64,000 nt of DNA, taken from assembly GCA_000230935.2 (NCBI GenBank), contig AGIQ01000002.1:1302001-1366000 (forward strand), read 5' to 3'. Below the pieces are notes generated by a model. It ran no database searches. It was not told the origin of the DNA and saw nothing but the letters and a program-made list of their open reading frames with translations. Source of the stretch: Mycolicibacterium rhodesiae JS60 (GTDB lineage: Bacteria > Actinomycetota > Actinomycetes > Mycobacteriales > Mycobacteriaceae). This document shows positions 27,052 to 36,365 of the stretch, piece after piece. Positions within the stretch are counted from its first letter, which is position 1, and each line of letters begins with the position of its first letter. The position numbers and the translations under genes are program-made.

Positions 27052-28068
27052 GTGCGATTAGGCGTGCTCGACGTGGGCAGCAATACGGTTCATCTGCTGG
27101 TGGTCGATGCCCACCGCGGCGGGCACCCGACTCCGATGAGTTCGACGAAGGCCGCACTGCGGTTGGCCGAGGCGATCGACGACTCCGGCAAGCTCACCCG
27201 CCGCGGCGCCGACAAGCTGATCGAGACCATCGACGAGTTCGCCAAGATCGCCGCCAGCTCCGGATGCGCCGACCTGATGGCCTTCGCCACCTCCGCGGTG
27301 CGCGATGCCAGGAACTCCGAGGATGTGCTGGCCCGGGTGCTCGCCGAAACCGGGGTGAACCTGCAGGTCCTGTCCGGTGCCAACGAATCCCGGCTGACAT
27401 TTCTGGCGGTGCGGCGCTGGTACGGGTGGAGCGCCGGACGGATCATCAACCTCGACATCGGCGGCGGGTCGCTGGAGCTGTCCAACGGGGTCGACGAGGC
27501 GCCGGAGGTGGCGTTGTCGCTGCCGCTGGGTGCCGGCCGGCTGACCCGCGAATGGCTGCCCGACGATCCACCGGGCCGGCGCCGGGTCGCGATGCTGCGC
27601 GACTGGCTGGACAACGAGCTCGCCGAGGCCAGCGCCTTCGTCCTGGAGGCCGGCGTCCCCGACCTGGCGGTGGCGACGTCGAAGACGTTCCGCTCGCTGG
27701 CCCGGCTCACCGGCGCGGCACCGTCGGGAGCGGGACCCAGGGTCAAGAGGACGCTCACAGCCAACGGCCTGAGGCAGCTCATATCTTTCATCTCTAGGAT
27801 GACCACGACAGATCGTGCCGAGTTGGAGGGAGTCAGTGCCGAGCGGGCGCCACAGATCGTGGCAGGCGCTCTGGTGGCGGAGGCAAGCATGCGAGCACTG
27901 TCATTGGAATCGGTCGACATCTGTCCCTGGGCACTGCGCGAGGGCATCATCCTGCGTCGGCTCGATAGCGAAGCTGACGGAACGGCCCTGGTGGAAACCT
28001 CCGTGGGGGATGCTGGAAAGAAGGTTTTTGATCGGTCGACTACTGCCCGATCGAGAGGCACACGATGA
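27052..28068 (+). CDS. ppx: exopolyphosphatase / Ppx-GppA family protein
   Basis: 338 residues from GTG 27052; homologous proteins begin [20 protein letters not shown] exactly here, so the longer frame from 27001 is rejected. The actin-like ATPase fold shows the phosphate-1 motif [25 protein letters not shown], the phosphate-2 motif [11 protein letters not shown] and [15 protein letters not shown]. It corresponds to Rv0496 (Ppx1), which hydrolyses short-chain polyphosphate and ties into the stringent response. It starts 42 bp from the divergent Rv0495c-like gene. Its stop overlaps the next ATG. Confidence 0.93.
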   Translation: MRLGVLDVGSNTVHLLVVDAHRGGHPTPMSSTKAALRLAEAIDDSGKLTRRGADKLIETIDEFAKIAASSGCADLMAFATSAVRDARNSEDVLARVLAETGVNLQVLSGANESRLTFLAVRRWYGWSAGRIINLDIGGGSLELSNGVDEAPEVALSLPLGAGRLTREWLPDDPPGRRRVAMLRDWLDNELAEASAFVLEAGVPDLAVATSKTFRSLARLTGAAPSGAGPRVKRTLTANGLRQLISFISRMTTTDRAELEGVSAERAPQIVAGALVAEASMRALSLESVDICPWALREGIILRRLDSEADGTALVETSVGDAGKKVFDRSTTARSRGTR

Positions 28069-29075
28069 CTGCACCGGATGAGAGCGAGAACAGCCGACCG
28101 ATCTCGGTGGCCGAGTTGCTCGCCAAGAATGGAACGATCGGCTCACCGCCGGTCGGCGGGCGCCGCCGCCGCCGGCGCGGCAACACTGACGCGGTGACGG
28201 TTGCCGAACTGACCGGCGAGATCCCGATCATTCGGACCGGCGAGATTCCCATCGCGCGTGAGGTCGAGGTGCCCGCCGTCGAGGTAGCCGAGGAGCCGGC
28301 CGACACAATCGACGAGGTGACCGCAGCTGACGCCGAAGCGCCGGCCGGCAACGGATCGGCCCCCGCGATCGAGCAGGTCGAGCAGGTCGACGAGGAGGAG
28401 CCGGCGCGGCCCTTCGACGGACCGCCGCCACGCGCCGACAGCCCGCTGCCCCGGCGGGAGAGCCGCCCCGAGCGCAGCTATGACCCCCGGCCCCTGCGCA
28501 GACCCGAGCCGCAACCCGCGGCGAATGCATCGGACACCGAAGCGTCCGACGCCGAACTGATGGCCTTCGATCCGCTGGACGAAGCGGCCCCGGCGCTGGA
28601 TCTGGCACCCGACGAGCAGGTCGAGGTGGCCGCCGAGCTGCAGTCCTACCTGCGCTCCTCGGGCGGCACGCTGTTCGGCGGCCAGACGGTGGCCGACGAC
28701 CTGGCCCGCCGCGGTGTCACCGTCGACGAGGAGGAAGGCGGCGGCGCGGTCGCGGTCGCGACCGATATCGATGAAGCCGCCGAGCCCGCAGACTATCCGC
28801 GCGAGGGCAAGCTCGCCGCGGTGTGGCGGGCCCTTCTGGTTGTCGGCCAGTCGATCCTGGCCGTCGCGTTCGGTGCCGGGTTGTTCATCGCGTTCGACCA
28901 GCTGTGGCGATGGAACAACATCGTGGCGCTGGTGCTGTCGGTTTTGGTCATCCTGGGCCTGGTGGTGGCCGTCCGAATCGTCCGGAAGACCGAGGACATC
29001 GCCAGCACTCTCATCGCGGTAGCGGTCGGGGCGCTGGTCACACTCGGGCCGCTGGCGCTGCTGCAATCGACCTGA
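28065..29075 (+). CDS. conserved membrane protein with disordered N-terminus (Rv0497-like)
   Basis: 336 residues from ATG 28065 (ATGA overlap with ppx). The first ~235 residues are hydrophilic, Pro/Glu/Arg-rich and probably disordered, opening with ISVAELLAKNG and an Arg cluster (GGRRRRRRGN). The motif ITVAEL-like repeats (VTVAELTGEIPII) are characteristic of Rv0497 proteins. The C-terminal ~100 residues contain three hydrophobic helices (WRALLVVGQSILAVAFGAGL and following). The function is unknown; it is conserved between ppx and the sugar-phosphate isomerase gene in mycobacteria. Confidence 0.88.
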   Translation: MTAPDESENSRPISVAELLAKNGTIGSPPVGGRRRRRRGNTDAVTVAELTGEIPIIRTGEIPIAREVEVPAVEVAEEPADTIDEVTAADAEAPAGNGSAPAIEQVEQVDEEEPARPFDGPPPRADSPLPRRESRPERSYDPRPLRRPEPQPAANASDTEASDAELMAFDPLDEAAPALDLAPDEQVEVAAELQSYLRSSGGTLFGGQTVADDLARRGVTVDEEEGGGAVAVATDIDEAAEPADYPREGKLAAVWRALLVVGQSILAVAFGAGLFIAFDQLWRWNNIVALVLSVLVILGLVVAVRIVRKTEDIASTLIAVAVGALVTLGPLALLQST

Positions 29076-29082
29076 TTCATCA

Positions 29083-29928
29083 GTGCGCCCCGCAATCAAG
29101 GTCGGTTTGTCGACGGCCTCGGTCTATCCGCTGAGGACCGAGGCCGCTTTCGAGTACGCGGCTGAATTGGGTTACGACGGTGTCGAACTCATGGTGTGGG
29201 CCGAGACGGTCAGCCAGGACGTCGGGGCCATCGCCAAGCTGTCCCGTCGTTACGGCATGCCGGTGCTGTCGGTCCATGCGCCCTGTCTGCTGATCTCCCA
29301 GCGGGTCTGGGGCGCCAACCCCATTCCCAAGCTGACCCGCAGCGTGCAGGCCGCCGAGCGGCTTGGGGCCCAGACCGTCGTGGTGCACCCGCCATTCCGC
29401 TGGCAACGCCGCTACGCCGAAGGATTCAGCGAGCAGGTCGCCGAGCTGGAGAGTCGCAGCGATGTACTGGTCGCCGTGGAGAACATGTTCCCGTTCCGGG
29501 CCGACCGGTTCTTCGGCTCCGGGGACCCGTCGATCGAGCGGATGCGCAAGCGCGGTGGCCGCCCCGGCGTTGGGATCTCGGCGTTCGCGCCGTCGTACGA
29601 CCCGCTCGACGGCAACCACGCCCACTACACGCTGGACCTGTCGCACACCGCGACGGCGGGCACCGACGCCCTGGAGATGGCCGAGCGGATGGGCTCTGGA
29701 CTGGTGCACCTGCATTTGTGCGACGGCAGCGGGGCATCGACCGACGAACATCTGGTACCCGGACGGGGAACCCAGCCCACCGTCGAGGTGTGCCAGATGC
29801 TGGCGGCCAGCGACTTCACCGGCCATGTGATCCTCGAAGTCACCACCTCGGGTGCGCGCACCAAATCCGAGCGGGAGTCACTGCTGGTTGAGTCGCTTCA
29901 GTTCGCGCGCACTCACCTGTTGCGTTGA
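29083..29928 (+). CDS. sugar phosphate isomerase/epimerase, TIM barrel (Rv0498-like)
   Basis: 281 residues from GTG 29083. The protein belongs to the AP-endonuclease-2/xylose isomerase-like TIM-barrel superfamily: KVGLSTASVYPLRTEAAFEY, LGYDGVELMVWAE, VLSVHAPCLLISQ, VVVHPPFRWQ, LVAVENMFPF, LDLSHTATAG and LVHLHLCDG, with Glu, His and Asp metal ligands on successive strands. The substrate is unknown. It lies 7 nt after the Rv0497-like gene, so it is probably in the ppx operon. Confidence 0.88.
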   Translation: MRPAIKVGLSTASVYPLRTEAAFEYAAELGYDGVELMVWAETVSQDVGAIAKLSRRYGMPVLSVHAPCLLISQRVWGANPIPKLTRSVQAAERLGAQTVVVHPPFRWQRRYAEGFSEQVAELESRSDVLVAVENMFPFRADRFFGSGDPSIERMRKRGGRPGVGISAFAPSYDPLDGNHAHYTLDLSHTATAGTDALEMAERMGSGLVHLHLCDGSGASTDEHLVPGRGTQPTVEVCQMLAASDFTGHVILEVTTSGARTKSERESLLVESLQFARTHLLR

Positions 29929-29943
29929 GCGAGAAAGGTATTG

Positions 29944-30741
29944 ATGTACCCCCGGTTCGACGAAGTGATGCTGCTGGCGCCAACTGAAGACGGCTTTACC
30001 GCAAACCTGAACGAACACTGGACAATTGGGCCGAAGATCCACGGTGGTGTGATGCTGGCGTTGTGCGCCAAGGCGGCTCGCGAGGTCTACGCGCATACGG
30101 GCTTTGAGCCTGTTGCAGTATCGGCGGATTTCCTGTCCGCGCCCGATCCCGGGGCGGTGCGGCTGATCACGACCGTGCAGAAGCGCGGCCGTCGCATCGG
30201 TCTGGTCGACGTGGCGCTCGTGCAGGGCGAGCGGACCTGCGTGCGCACTGTGGTCACCCTGGGTGATCCGGAACATCACGTCGAGCCGCTGCTGTCGGCC
30301 AGCCCGGTGACGGCGCTGATGAGCGTCGAGCCGCCTGCGCATGTCGAGCCGATCGGGCCGGGCCATCCCGCGGCGGCGATCAACAATCTGGCCCGCGGCT
30401 GCGATATCCGTCCGGAGCTGACCGAGACGGTCACCGAGTCCGGCGCACCGGTGTTCAAGATCTGGGTCCGGCCCCGACAGGGGCCGGTGGACGTGTTGTT
30501 CGCGCTGATGTGCGGCGACATCTCCGTTCCGGTCTCCTACGCGGTGAACCGTCGCGGCTGGGCGCCCACGGTGCAGATGACCGCATACCTGCGCGGCATG
30601 CCCGACGACGGCTGGCTGCGGGTGGCGTGTACGACGACCCAGATCGGCCAGGACTGGTTTGACGAGGACCACACCGTGGTCGACAGCGCGGGGCGCATCA
30701 TCGTGCAGACCCGCCAGCTGGCCTTGGTGCCGAGCCAATAG
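29944..30741 (+). CDS. thioesterase family protein, double hotdog (Rv0499-like)
   Basis: 265 residues from ATG 29944; a TTG immediately before is also in frame. The protein has a tandem hotdog layout: N-terminal half with KIHGGVMLALCAKAAREVYA and PVAVSADFLSAPDPGAVRLI, C-terminal half with PVSYAVNRRGWAPTVQMTAY and VDSAGRIIVQTRQLALVPSQ. This resembles TesB-like acyl-CoA thioesterases. Activity and chain length are not predictable. GAGAAAGG lies 5-12 nt upstream as a ribosome-binding site. It lies between the isomerase and proC. Confidence 0.85.
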   Translation: MYPRFDEVMLLAPTEDGFTANLNEHWTIGPKIHGGVMLALCAKAAREVYAHTGFEPVAVSADFLSAPDPGAVRLITTVQKRGRRIGLVDVALVQGERTCVRTVVTLGDPEHHVEPLLSASPVTALMSVEPPAHVEPIGPGHPAAAINNLARGCDIRPELTETVTESGAPVFKIWVRPRQGPVDVLFALMCGDISVPVSYAVNRRGWAPTVQMTAYLRGMPDDGWLRVACTTTQIGQDWFDEDHTVVDSAGRIIVQTRQLALVPSQ

Positions 30742-30763
30742 CCGTTCTATAGGGTCTGTGCCC

Positions 30764-31627
30764 ATGGCCAGAATCGCGATCATCGGCGGCGGCAGTATGG
30801 GCGAGGCGATCCTTGCGGGGCTGCTTCGGGCGGGCCGGCAGGTCAAGGACCTCGTGGTGTCCGAACGGATGCCGGAGCGGGCCCGCTACCTGGGCGAGAA
30901 GTACTCGGTTCGGATGGCGCCGGTCGCCGAGGCGGTGGAGACTGCGACGTTCGTGATCGTCGCGGTCAAGCCGGCCGACGCCGAGACCGTCATCGCCGAG
31001 ATCGCCGAGGCCGCCGCCCAGGCCGAGAGCGATACCGTCGAGCAGGTCGTCGTCACCGTCCTGGCCGGTGTGACGATCGGTTTCTACGAGGCCCGGCTGC
31101 CCGCCGGCTCACCGGTCGTGCGGGTGATGCCCAACGCCCCGGCTTTGGTCGGTGCGGGCGTCAGCGCGCTCGCTGCGGGCCGGTTTGCGACCCCTGAGCA
31201 GCTCGCCGACGTCGCGGCGCTCTTCAAGTGCATCGGCGACGTGCTGATGGTCCCGGAGAGCCAGCTCGATGCCGTTACGGCCATCTCCGGTTCCGGGCCC
31301 GCGTACTTTTTCCTGTTCGTCGAAGCCTTGGTCGATGCGGCGGTCGCGAACGGGCTCGGCAGGGCCGTCGCGACCGATCTCGCAGTGCAAACGATGGCCG
31401 GATCGGCCGCCTTGCTCCTCGAACGCCTCGACGGCGAGCGGGCCGCCGGCGAAGACGCCGGACTGGACACCTCTGCGGCCCGGCTGCGGGCGATGGTGAC
31501 CTCCCCGGGCGGGACCACCGCCGCTGGCCTGCGGGAACTCGAGAGGGGTGGGGTCCGGGCGGCCATCGCGGCTGCCATCGACGCCGCGAAAACACGCTCT
31601 GAGCAGCTAGGAATTACATCAGAGTAG
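30764..31627 (+). CDS. proC: pyrroline-5-carboxylate reductase
   Basis: Last step of proline synthesis: NAD(P)H-dependent reduction of pyrroline-5-carboxylate. The product has 287 residues from ATG 30764. The Rossmann motif IAIIGGGSMGEAILAGLLRA is at the N-terminus; FVIVAVKPADAE and VVRVMPNAPALVGAGVSAL follow. The dimerisation domain has DAVTAISGSGPAYFFLFVEA and the C-terminal signature VTSPGGTTAAGLRELE. Upstream in-frame extension to 30659 lies within the thioesterase gene and is rejected. Confidence 0.96.
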   Translation: MARIAIIGGGSMGEAILAGLLRAGRQVKDLVVSERMPERARYLGEKYSVRMAPVAEAVETATFVIVAVKPADAETVIAEIAEAAAQAESDTVEQVVVTVLAGVTIGFYEARLPAGSPVVRVMPNAPALVGAGVSALAAGRFATPEQLADVAALFKCIGDVLMVPESQLDAVTAISGSGPAYFFLFVEALVDAAVANGLGRAVATDLAVQTMAGSAALLLERLDGERAAGEDAGLDTSAARLRAMVTSPGGTTAAGLRELERGGVRAAIAAAIDAAKTRSEQLGITSE

Positions 31628-31765
31628 TTCAAGAATTTTCGGATGGATCTACCCACACCCGTCGCAGTAACCCCATCCGCCACGCTATTCTCCTCGTGTA
31701 TGCACGGCTGGGTGCCAGCGGTGGGGAAGCCGCTGGAACTGCCGTGCCTGACGGATTGGGTTGCG

Positions 31766-32029
31766 ATGACGTCTATGAACGGGCCATCGGCGCGGGACTC
31801 GGCTGGAAAATCGGCGCGGGACGCCGGTGGCGCCGATAGCCCGCCGGCCGCCAGAGCTCAATTTCTGACCGTCGCCGAAGTGGCTGCGCTGATGCGTGTC
31901 AGCAAGATGACGGTGTACCGCCTGGTGCACAACGGTGAGCTCCCCGCGGTGCGGGTGGGCCGATCGTTCCGGGTGCATGCCAAGGCCGTCCACGACCTGC
32001 TGGAGACGTCGTACTTCGACGCAGGCTAG
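31766..32029 (+). CDS. excisionase-type helix-turn-helix protein (Rv0500A-like)
   Basis: 87 residues from ATG 31766; this start matches the N-terminus of Rv0500A (MTS.NGPSARD), so the longer frame from 31643 is rejected. A hydrophilic lead of about 30 residues precedes a MerR/excisionase DNA-binding domain: FLTVAEVAALMRVSKMTVYR, LVHNGELPAVRVGRSFRVHA. This family is widespread in actinobacteria; some members (BldC type) are developmental regulators. Targets here are unknown. The upstream gap 31628-31765 contains TATTCT at 31686-31691 as a possible -10. Confidence 0.9.
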   Translation: MTSMNGPSARDSAGKSARDAGGADSPPAARAQFLTVAEVAALMRVSKMTVYRLVHNGELPAVRVGRSFRVHAKAVHDLLETSYFDAG

Positions 32030-32178
32030 GCCGTTGGTCTCACACGGCTAGTTGCTCTTCGCGCAAGCGCTCATCGGTGGCCGTTTTCCGTTCTGGATGC
32101 CTGCTTAGGTAAGGTGTCGCAGTACATTGAGAAGCCTGCTCTGATGCGGGCACTGCAAAGACTTAGGTAGCGGATTTC

Positions 32179-32280
32179 ATGGGTTCAGTCATCAAGAAGC
32201 GGCGCAAGCGCATGTCGAAGAAGAAGCACCGCAAGCTGCTGCGTCGTACCCGGGTCCAGCGCAGAAAACTCGGCAAGTAG
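32179..32280 (+). CDS. small ribosomal subunit protein bS22
   Basis: A 33-residue, extremely basic protein: [20 protein letters not shown], then [13 protein letters not shown]. It matches the AURKAIP1/COX24-type peptide Rv0500B, later seen in M. smegmatis 70S ribosome structures and named bS22. Thus it binds rRNA in the 30S subunit. It lies 149 bp after the excisionase-type gene; the gap contains TAAGGT at 32110-32115 as a possible -10. It is easily missed because of its size. Confidence 0.92.
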
Positions 32281-32353
32281 TTCCTCCGCCGGGCTCGCCC
32301 CGGTGAGATGTCGAGCCACGCCGGGCACCGTCGGGAGCCGATAGGCTGTCCAG

Positions 32354-33427
32354 ATGGATTCCGGCGGTACCGACTCCGAAACTCCGCACTACCCGAAGGT
32401 CGTGCTGGTCACCGGGGCCTGTCGATTCCTCGGCGGGTATCTGACTGCCCGGTTGGTGCAGAACCCGTTGATCAACAAGGTCATCGCCGTCGACGCCATT
32501 GCGCCGAGCAAGGACCTGCTGCGCCGGATGGGGCGCGCCGAGTTCGTCCGCGCAGACATCCGAAACCCGTTTATCGCCAAGGTGATCCGAAACGGCGAAG
32601 TCGACACCGTCGTGCATGCCGCAGCGGCCTCCTACGCCCCACGCTCGGGTGGACGCGCCACGTTGAAGGAAATCAACGTGATGGGCGCCATGCAGTTGTT
32701 CGCGGCCTGCCAGAAGGCGCCGTCGGTTCGCCGGGTGATCCTCAAGTCGACCTCTGAGGTCTACGGTTCGCATCCGCACGACCCGGTGGTCTACACCGAG
32801 GACAGCAGCAGCCGTCGTCCGCCGGGCGAGGGTTTCGCCCGCGACAGCATCGATATCGAGGGCTACGTGCGCGGCCTTGGCCGGCGCAGGCCCGATATCT
32901 CGGTCACGATCCTGCGGCTGGCCAACATGATTGGCCCCGGCATGGACACCGCGCTGTCGCGCTATCTGGCCGGCCCGGTGGTGACGACGGTGCTCGGCCA
33001 TGACGCGCGGCTGCAGCTGCTGCACGAGCAGGACGCTCTCGGGGCCCTGGAGCGCGCGACGATGGCGGGCAGGTCCGGCACGTTCAACATCGGCGCCGAC
33101 GGCGTGATCATGATGTCGCAGGCGATCCGGCGCGCCGGGCGCGTTGCGCTTCCACTGCCGAATCCCGGCTTTTGGGCGCTGAATTCGTTGCGCAGGACGG
33201 GCCGCAGTTCCGACCTCAACCGTGACCACATGGACTGGCTTAATTACGGGCGCGTCATGGACACGACGAGAATGCGCTCCGAGTTGGGGTTTGCGCCGAA
33301 ATGGACGACGATGGAGGCCTTCGACGATTACGTGCGTGGCCGAGGTTTGACCCCGATCATCGACCCGAAATGGGTACGATCTCTGGAGAGTCGCGCAGTC
33401 GCCGTAGCGCAACGATGGGGCGGCTGA
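32354..33427 (+). CDS. galE2: NAD-dependent epimerase/dehydratase family protein (GalE2-like)
   Basis: 357 residues from ATG 32354. The extended-SDR outline is present: VVLVTGACRFLGGYLTARLV, DTVVHAAAAS, ILKSTSEVYGSHPHDPV and LRLANMIGPGMDTALSRYL. However, the nucleotide loop reads GACRFLGG rather than GxxGxxG, and where YxxxK should fall the sequence is SIDIEGYVRGLGRRRPD, with no Tyr/Lys pair. The M. tuberculosis GalE2 is similar from memory. It may bind NAD or protein without being a UDP-galactose epimerase. The neighbour is an acyltransferase. Confidence 0.85.
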   Translation: MDSGGTDSETPHYPKVVLVTGACRFLGGYLTARLVQNPLINKVIAVDAIAPSKDLLRRMGRAEFVRADIRNPFIAKVIRNGEVDTVVHAAAASYAPRSGGRATLKEINVMGAMQLFAACQKAPSVRRVILKSTSEVYGSHPHDPVVYTEDSSSRRPPGEGFARDSIDIEGYVRGLGRRRPDISVTILRLANMIGPGMDTALSRYLAGPVVTTVLGHDARLQLLHEQDALGALERATMAGRSGTFNIGADGVIMMSQAIRRAGRVALPLPNPGFWALNSLRRTGRSSDLNRDHMDWLNYGRVMDTTRMRSELGFAPKWTTMEAFDDYVRGRGLTPIIDPKWVRSLESRAVAVAQRWGG

Positions 33428-33457
33428 TGAGCCGATGGTGGGGAAGAGGTAACCGAA

Positions 33458-34522
33458 GTGGCGGGTGAATCCAAAGCGAAAGTGATTCCGCTGCATTCGA
33501 ATTCAAGTCGTGCAGCGGCCGCGCGGCGGGCTGCCCAGCGCGCCGAGGCTGCCCGCCGGCATCCCTCGCTGCTGTCCGACCCCGGCACCCGCGCCTCAGC
33601 AGACGATATTGCCGCTGTCGTAAGGGAAATCGACGCGCGTCGTGGCGCTGCCACAATTGGTCGCCCCGACGAGGCTCCCAACGAACTGGCGCAACGTATT
33701 TCGGCGATCGCCGATTTCGTCTACAAGCGGATCACCGGTGATTACTCGGTCGACGAATTCGGTTTCGACCCCCAGTTCAACAACGCGCTCGTTCTGCCTT
33801 TGCTGCGTTTCTTTTTCCAGAATTGGTTCCGGGTCGATGTCAGTGGTATCGAGAACCTGCCCAAGAATGGGGCAGGCCTGCTGGTCGCCAACCACGCCGG
33901 GACGTTGCCATTCGATGGGCTGATGCTGTCGGTGGCGGTGCACGACCACCACCCGAACAACCGCGACTTGCGGTTGCTGGCCGCCGACATGGTGTTCGAC
34001 ATGCCGATGATGGGCCCGATCGCCCGCAAGGCCGGCCACACCATGGCGTCCACCGTCGATGCGCACCGGCTGCTGGTCGGCGGCGAGCTGACGGCGGTCT
34101 TCCCGGAGGGCTACAAGGGCCTGGGCAAGCCGTTCAAGGATCGCTACAAGCTGCAGCGATTCGGCCGCGGTGGGTTTGTCTCGGCGGCGCTGCGCACCAA
34201 GGCGCCGATCATCCCCTGCTCGATCGTCGGGTCCGAGGAGATCTATCCGATGATCGCCGACGTGAAGCTGCTCGCCCGGGTGCTGGGACTGCCGTACTTC
34301 CCGATCACACCGCTGTTCCCGTTGGCCGGGCCGGCCGGGTTGGTACCGCTTCCGTCCAAGTGGCACATCACATTTGGTGAGCCCATCGAGACCGCCGACT
34401 ACGACGAATCAGCGGCCGACGACCCGATGGTCACCTTCGATCTCACCGACCAGGTGCGCGAGACCATTCAGCAGACGCTCTACCAGTTGCTGACCAAGCG
34501 TCGCAACATGTTCTTGGGCTGA
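33458..34522 (+). CDS. PlsC-like lysophospholipid acyltransferase (Rv0502-like)
   Basis: 354 residues from GTG 33458, preceded by GGGAAGAGG. The first ~60 residues are Ala/Arg-rich and low complexity. The acyltransferase domain has the HX4D motif NHAGTLPFD, then MPMMGPIARKAGHT, the acyl-acceptor/phosphate motif FPEGYKGLGKPFKDRYKLQ and IIPCSIVGSEEIYP. This suggests acyl transfer to a glycerol-phosphate or related lipid at the membrane. Substrate specificity is unknown. It sits in a galE2-acyltransferase pair conserved in mycobacteria. Confidence 0.88.
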   Translation: MAGESKAKVIPLHSNSSRAAAARRAAQRAEAARRHPSLLSDPGTRASADDIAAVVREIDARRGAATIGRPDEAPNELAQRISAIADFVYKRITGDYSVDEFGFDPQFNNALVLPLLRFFFQNWFRVDVSGIENLPKNGAGLLVANHAGTLPFDGLMLSVAVHDHHPNNRDLRLLAADMVFDMPMMGPIARKAGHTMASTVDAHRLLVGGELTAVFPEGYKGLGKPFKDRYKLQRFGRGGFVSAALRTKAPIIPCSIVGSEEIYPMIADVKLLARVLGLPYFPITPLFPLAGPAGLVPLPSKWHITFGEPIETADYDESAADDPMVTFDLTDQVRETIQQTLYQLLTKRRNMFLG

Positions 34523-34552
34523 GCGGCCCGGGTCAGCTCGCAGCGCTCGAGG

Positions 34553-35065
34553 TCAGCGCTGGGTTTGCCTGCCCAGCGCCGCCGCGGCGATCGCGGCCAC
34601 CTGAGCGTTGGTCTCTTCGTCGCCCGCGGCTTCACCGATCATCGTCACCACGGTGGTCATCACCGGTTTGCCGTCCTCGTCGGTGACTTCGCTGCGCAAT
34701 TCACTGATGACCGTGCCGTGTGATTCGACGACCGAATCCAGCCAGGAATCGAAGAACAATTTGTCGCCGGCCACGATCGGCCGGTGGAAATGGATCTTCT
34801 GGTCGCGGTGAATGACGCGCGCGATATTGATGCCGACATCGAAGTTGAGGAAGATGTCCAGCTGCACTTGGCGTCCCGCGATTGCGATGAACGTCAGCGG
34901 CGCCACCACGTCGGAGTAGCCGGCCGCCTTGGCCGCTTCCTCGTCGAAGTGCAGCGGGTCGTCCGACTGGATCGCCTTGGCGTACTCGCGGATCTTCTCC
35001 CGGCCGACCAGGTAGTAGTCCGGATAGCGGTAGTGAGTTCCGATGATGTCGCTGGCGAATGACAC
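34553..35065 (-). CDS. MaoC/HadA-like dehydratase family protein (Rv0504c-like)
   Basis: 170 residues from GTG 35065. The N-terminal MaoC-like dehydratase (UPF0336) signature is clear: [60 protein letters not shown] and [20 protein letters not shown]. Relatives include HadA and HadC, the non-catalytic-type subunits of FAS-II hydroxyacyl-ACP dehydratase. No catalytic hydratase-2 motif is evident, so it may need a partner. M. tuberculosis has cmaA2 between the preceding gene and this one; here it is absent. Confidence 0.88.
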   Translation of the reverse strand: MSFASDIIGTHYRYPDYYLVGREKIREYAKAIQSDDPLHFDEEAAKAAGYSDVVAPLTFIAIAGRQVQLDIFLNFDVGINIARVIHRDQKIHFHRPIVAGDKLFFDSWLDSVVESHGTVISELRSEVTDEDGKPVMTTVVTMIGEAAGDEETNAQVAAIAAAALGRQTQR

Positions 35066-35117
35066 CCGGGGAGCCTATCAGCGGGTATCGCGGTGGCCGT
35101 GCGGGCGAGTGGCGTTG

Positions 35118-36053
35118 TCAGTGCTCGTGGCGGCGTGACACGGCGGCCGCGAGCGCCCCGCCGATCGCGCCCAGAGCCAGCGCGGAGGGCACACCGATGC
35201 GCGCCGCTTTGCGGGCGGTCCGGAAATCACGGATCTCCCAGCCGCGCTCGCGGGCCAGCTCGCGCAGGTTGGCATCGGGGTTGATGGCGACCGCGGTGCC
35301 CACCAGGGACAGCATCGGCACGTCGTTGTAGCTGTCGGAGTAGGCGGTACAGCGCTTCAGGTTGAGACCCTCGCGGATAGCGAGCTGCCGCACCGCGTGC
35401 GCCTTCCCGACCCCGTGCAGGATGTCGCCCACCAACCGGCCGGTGAACACCCCGTTCTCGGACTCCGCGACGGTGCCCAGCGCACCGGTCAAGCCCAGCC
35501 GGCGGGCGATCGTGTCGGCCAGCTCGAAGGGCGTGGCGGTGACCAGCCACACCTGCTGGCCGGCATCCAGGTGCATCTGGGCCAGCGCACGGGTGCCGGG
35601 CCAGATCTTGTCGGCGATGATGTCGTCGTAGATCTCCTCGCCGACCGCGATCAGTTCGGCGGTGGAACGGCCCTCGATGAAGGCCAGTGCCTTGCGCCTG
35701 CCTTCGGCCACGTCATCGCTGTTCTCCCGGCCGGTCAGCTGGAACTTGGCCTGCGCGTAGATGAATTTGGCCATGTCGGCGTAGGTGAAGTATTTGCGGG
35801 CGGCCAGGCCGCGACCGAAATGCACCAGCGACGAACCCTGCACCAAGGTGTTGTCGACGTCGAAGAACGCCGCCGCAGTGAGGTCGGCGGGCGGCGGGAC
35901 GGCCGGCTCGGCTGCCTGCGGTCCCGGCTCGCGATGCGCGGCGATGCTCGCGTCGCGTGCCACGGCACTGGCCTGCTCGGCGAACAACTCGTCGACGGCC
36001 CGCTCGGCGCTCGCATCGCCCGCGAGTTCCTGGTCGTCGTCCCCGGGCCCCAT
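35118..36053 (-). CDS. serB1: HAD-IB family phosphatase (SerB1-like) with C-terminal membrane helix
   Basis: 311 residues from ATG 36053. A hydrophilic Ala/Glu-rich N-terminus (1-58) precedes the HAD core: [13 protein letters not shown] (Asp65 nucleophile, Asp67), [29 protein letters not shown] and [20 protein letters not shown]. The C-terminus carries a hydrophobic helix ([17 protein letters not shown]) and HEH end. Annotated as phosphoserine phosphatase in M. tuberculosis (Rv0505c). The subfamily also includes acyl-glycerol/phospholipid phosphatases, so the physiological substrate is uncertain. Confidence 0.85.
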   Translation of the reverse strand: MGPGDDDQELAGDASAERAVDELFAEQASAVARDASIAAHREPGPQAAEPAVPPPADLTAAAFFDVDNTLVQGSSLVHFGRGLAARKYFTYADMAKFIYAQAKFQLTGRENSDDVAEGRRKALAFIEGRSTAELIAVGEEIYDDIIADKIWPGTRALAQMHLDAGQQVWLVTATPFELADTIARRLGLTGALGTVAESENGVFTGRLVGDILHGVGKAHAVRQLAIREGLNLKRCTAYSDSYNDVPMLSLVGTAVAINPDANLRELARERGWEIRDFRTARKAARIGVPSALALGAIGGALAAAVSRRHEH

Positions 36054-36083
36054 GGGACAACCCTAACTGCGACACTAGGACAC

Positions 36084-36365
36084 GTGAGCCGCGCACACGT
36101 CGAGCTGTTGACCCGGGCCGGATGCACCCTCTGCCAGCGGGTCTACCACCGGCTGACCGAGCTGGCCGCCGAGCTCGATTTCGAGCTGTCCGCCACCGAC
36201 GTCGACGCCGCGGCCGCGGCCGGGGACAGCGCGCTACGAGCCGAATTCGGCGATCGTCTGCCGGTCGTCCTGCTCGACGGCCGCGAGCACAGCTACTGGG
36301 ATGTCGACGTCGAACGGTTACGGGCTGATCTCGCGTCCCGCCGCGCGGTCGTCGATGACAGGTGA
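36084..36365 (+). CDS. glutaredoxin-like thiol protein (Rv0508-like)
   Basis: 93 residues from GTG 36084. The thioredoxin-fold domain (DUF836/glutaredoxin-2 like) starts VELLTRAGCTLCQRVYHRLT, with redox motif CTLC, and has the cis-proline region RLPVVLLDGREHSYWDVD. It may act in mycothiol- or thioredoxin-dependent reduction. The start is 30 bp from the divergent phosphatase gene. The longer plus-strand frame upstream of 36084 is antisense to that gene and is rejected. M. tuberculosis has mmpS2-mmpL2 between the phosphatase and this gene; they are missing here. Confidence 0.87.
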   Translation: MSRAHVELLTRAGCTLCQRVYHRLTELAAELDFELSATDVDAAAAAGDSALRAEFGDRLPVVLLDGREHSYWDVDVERLRADLASRRAVVDDR

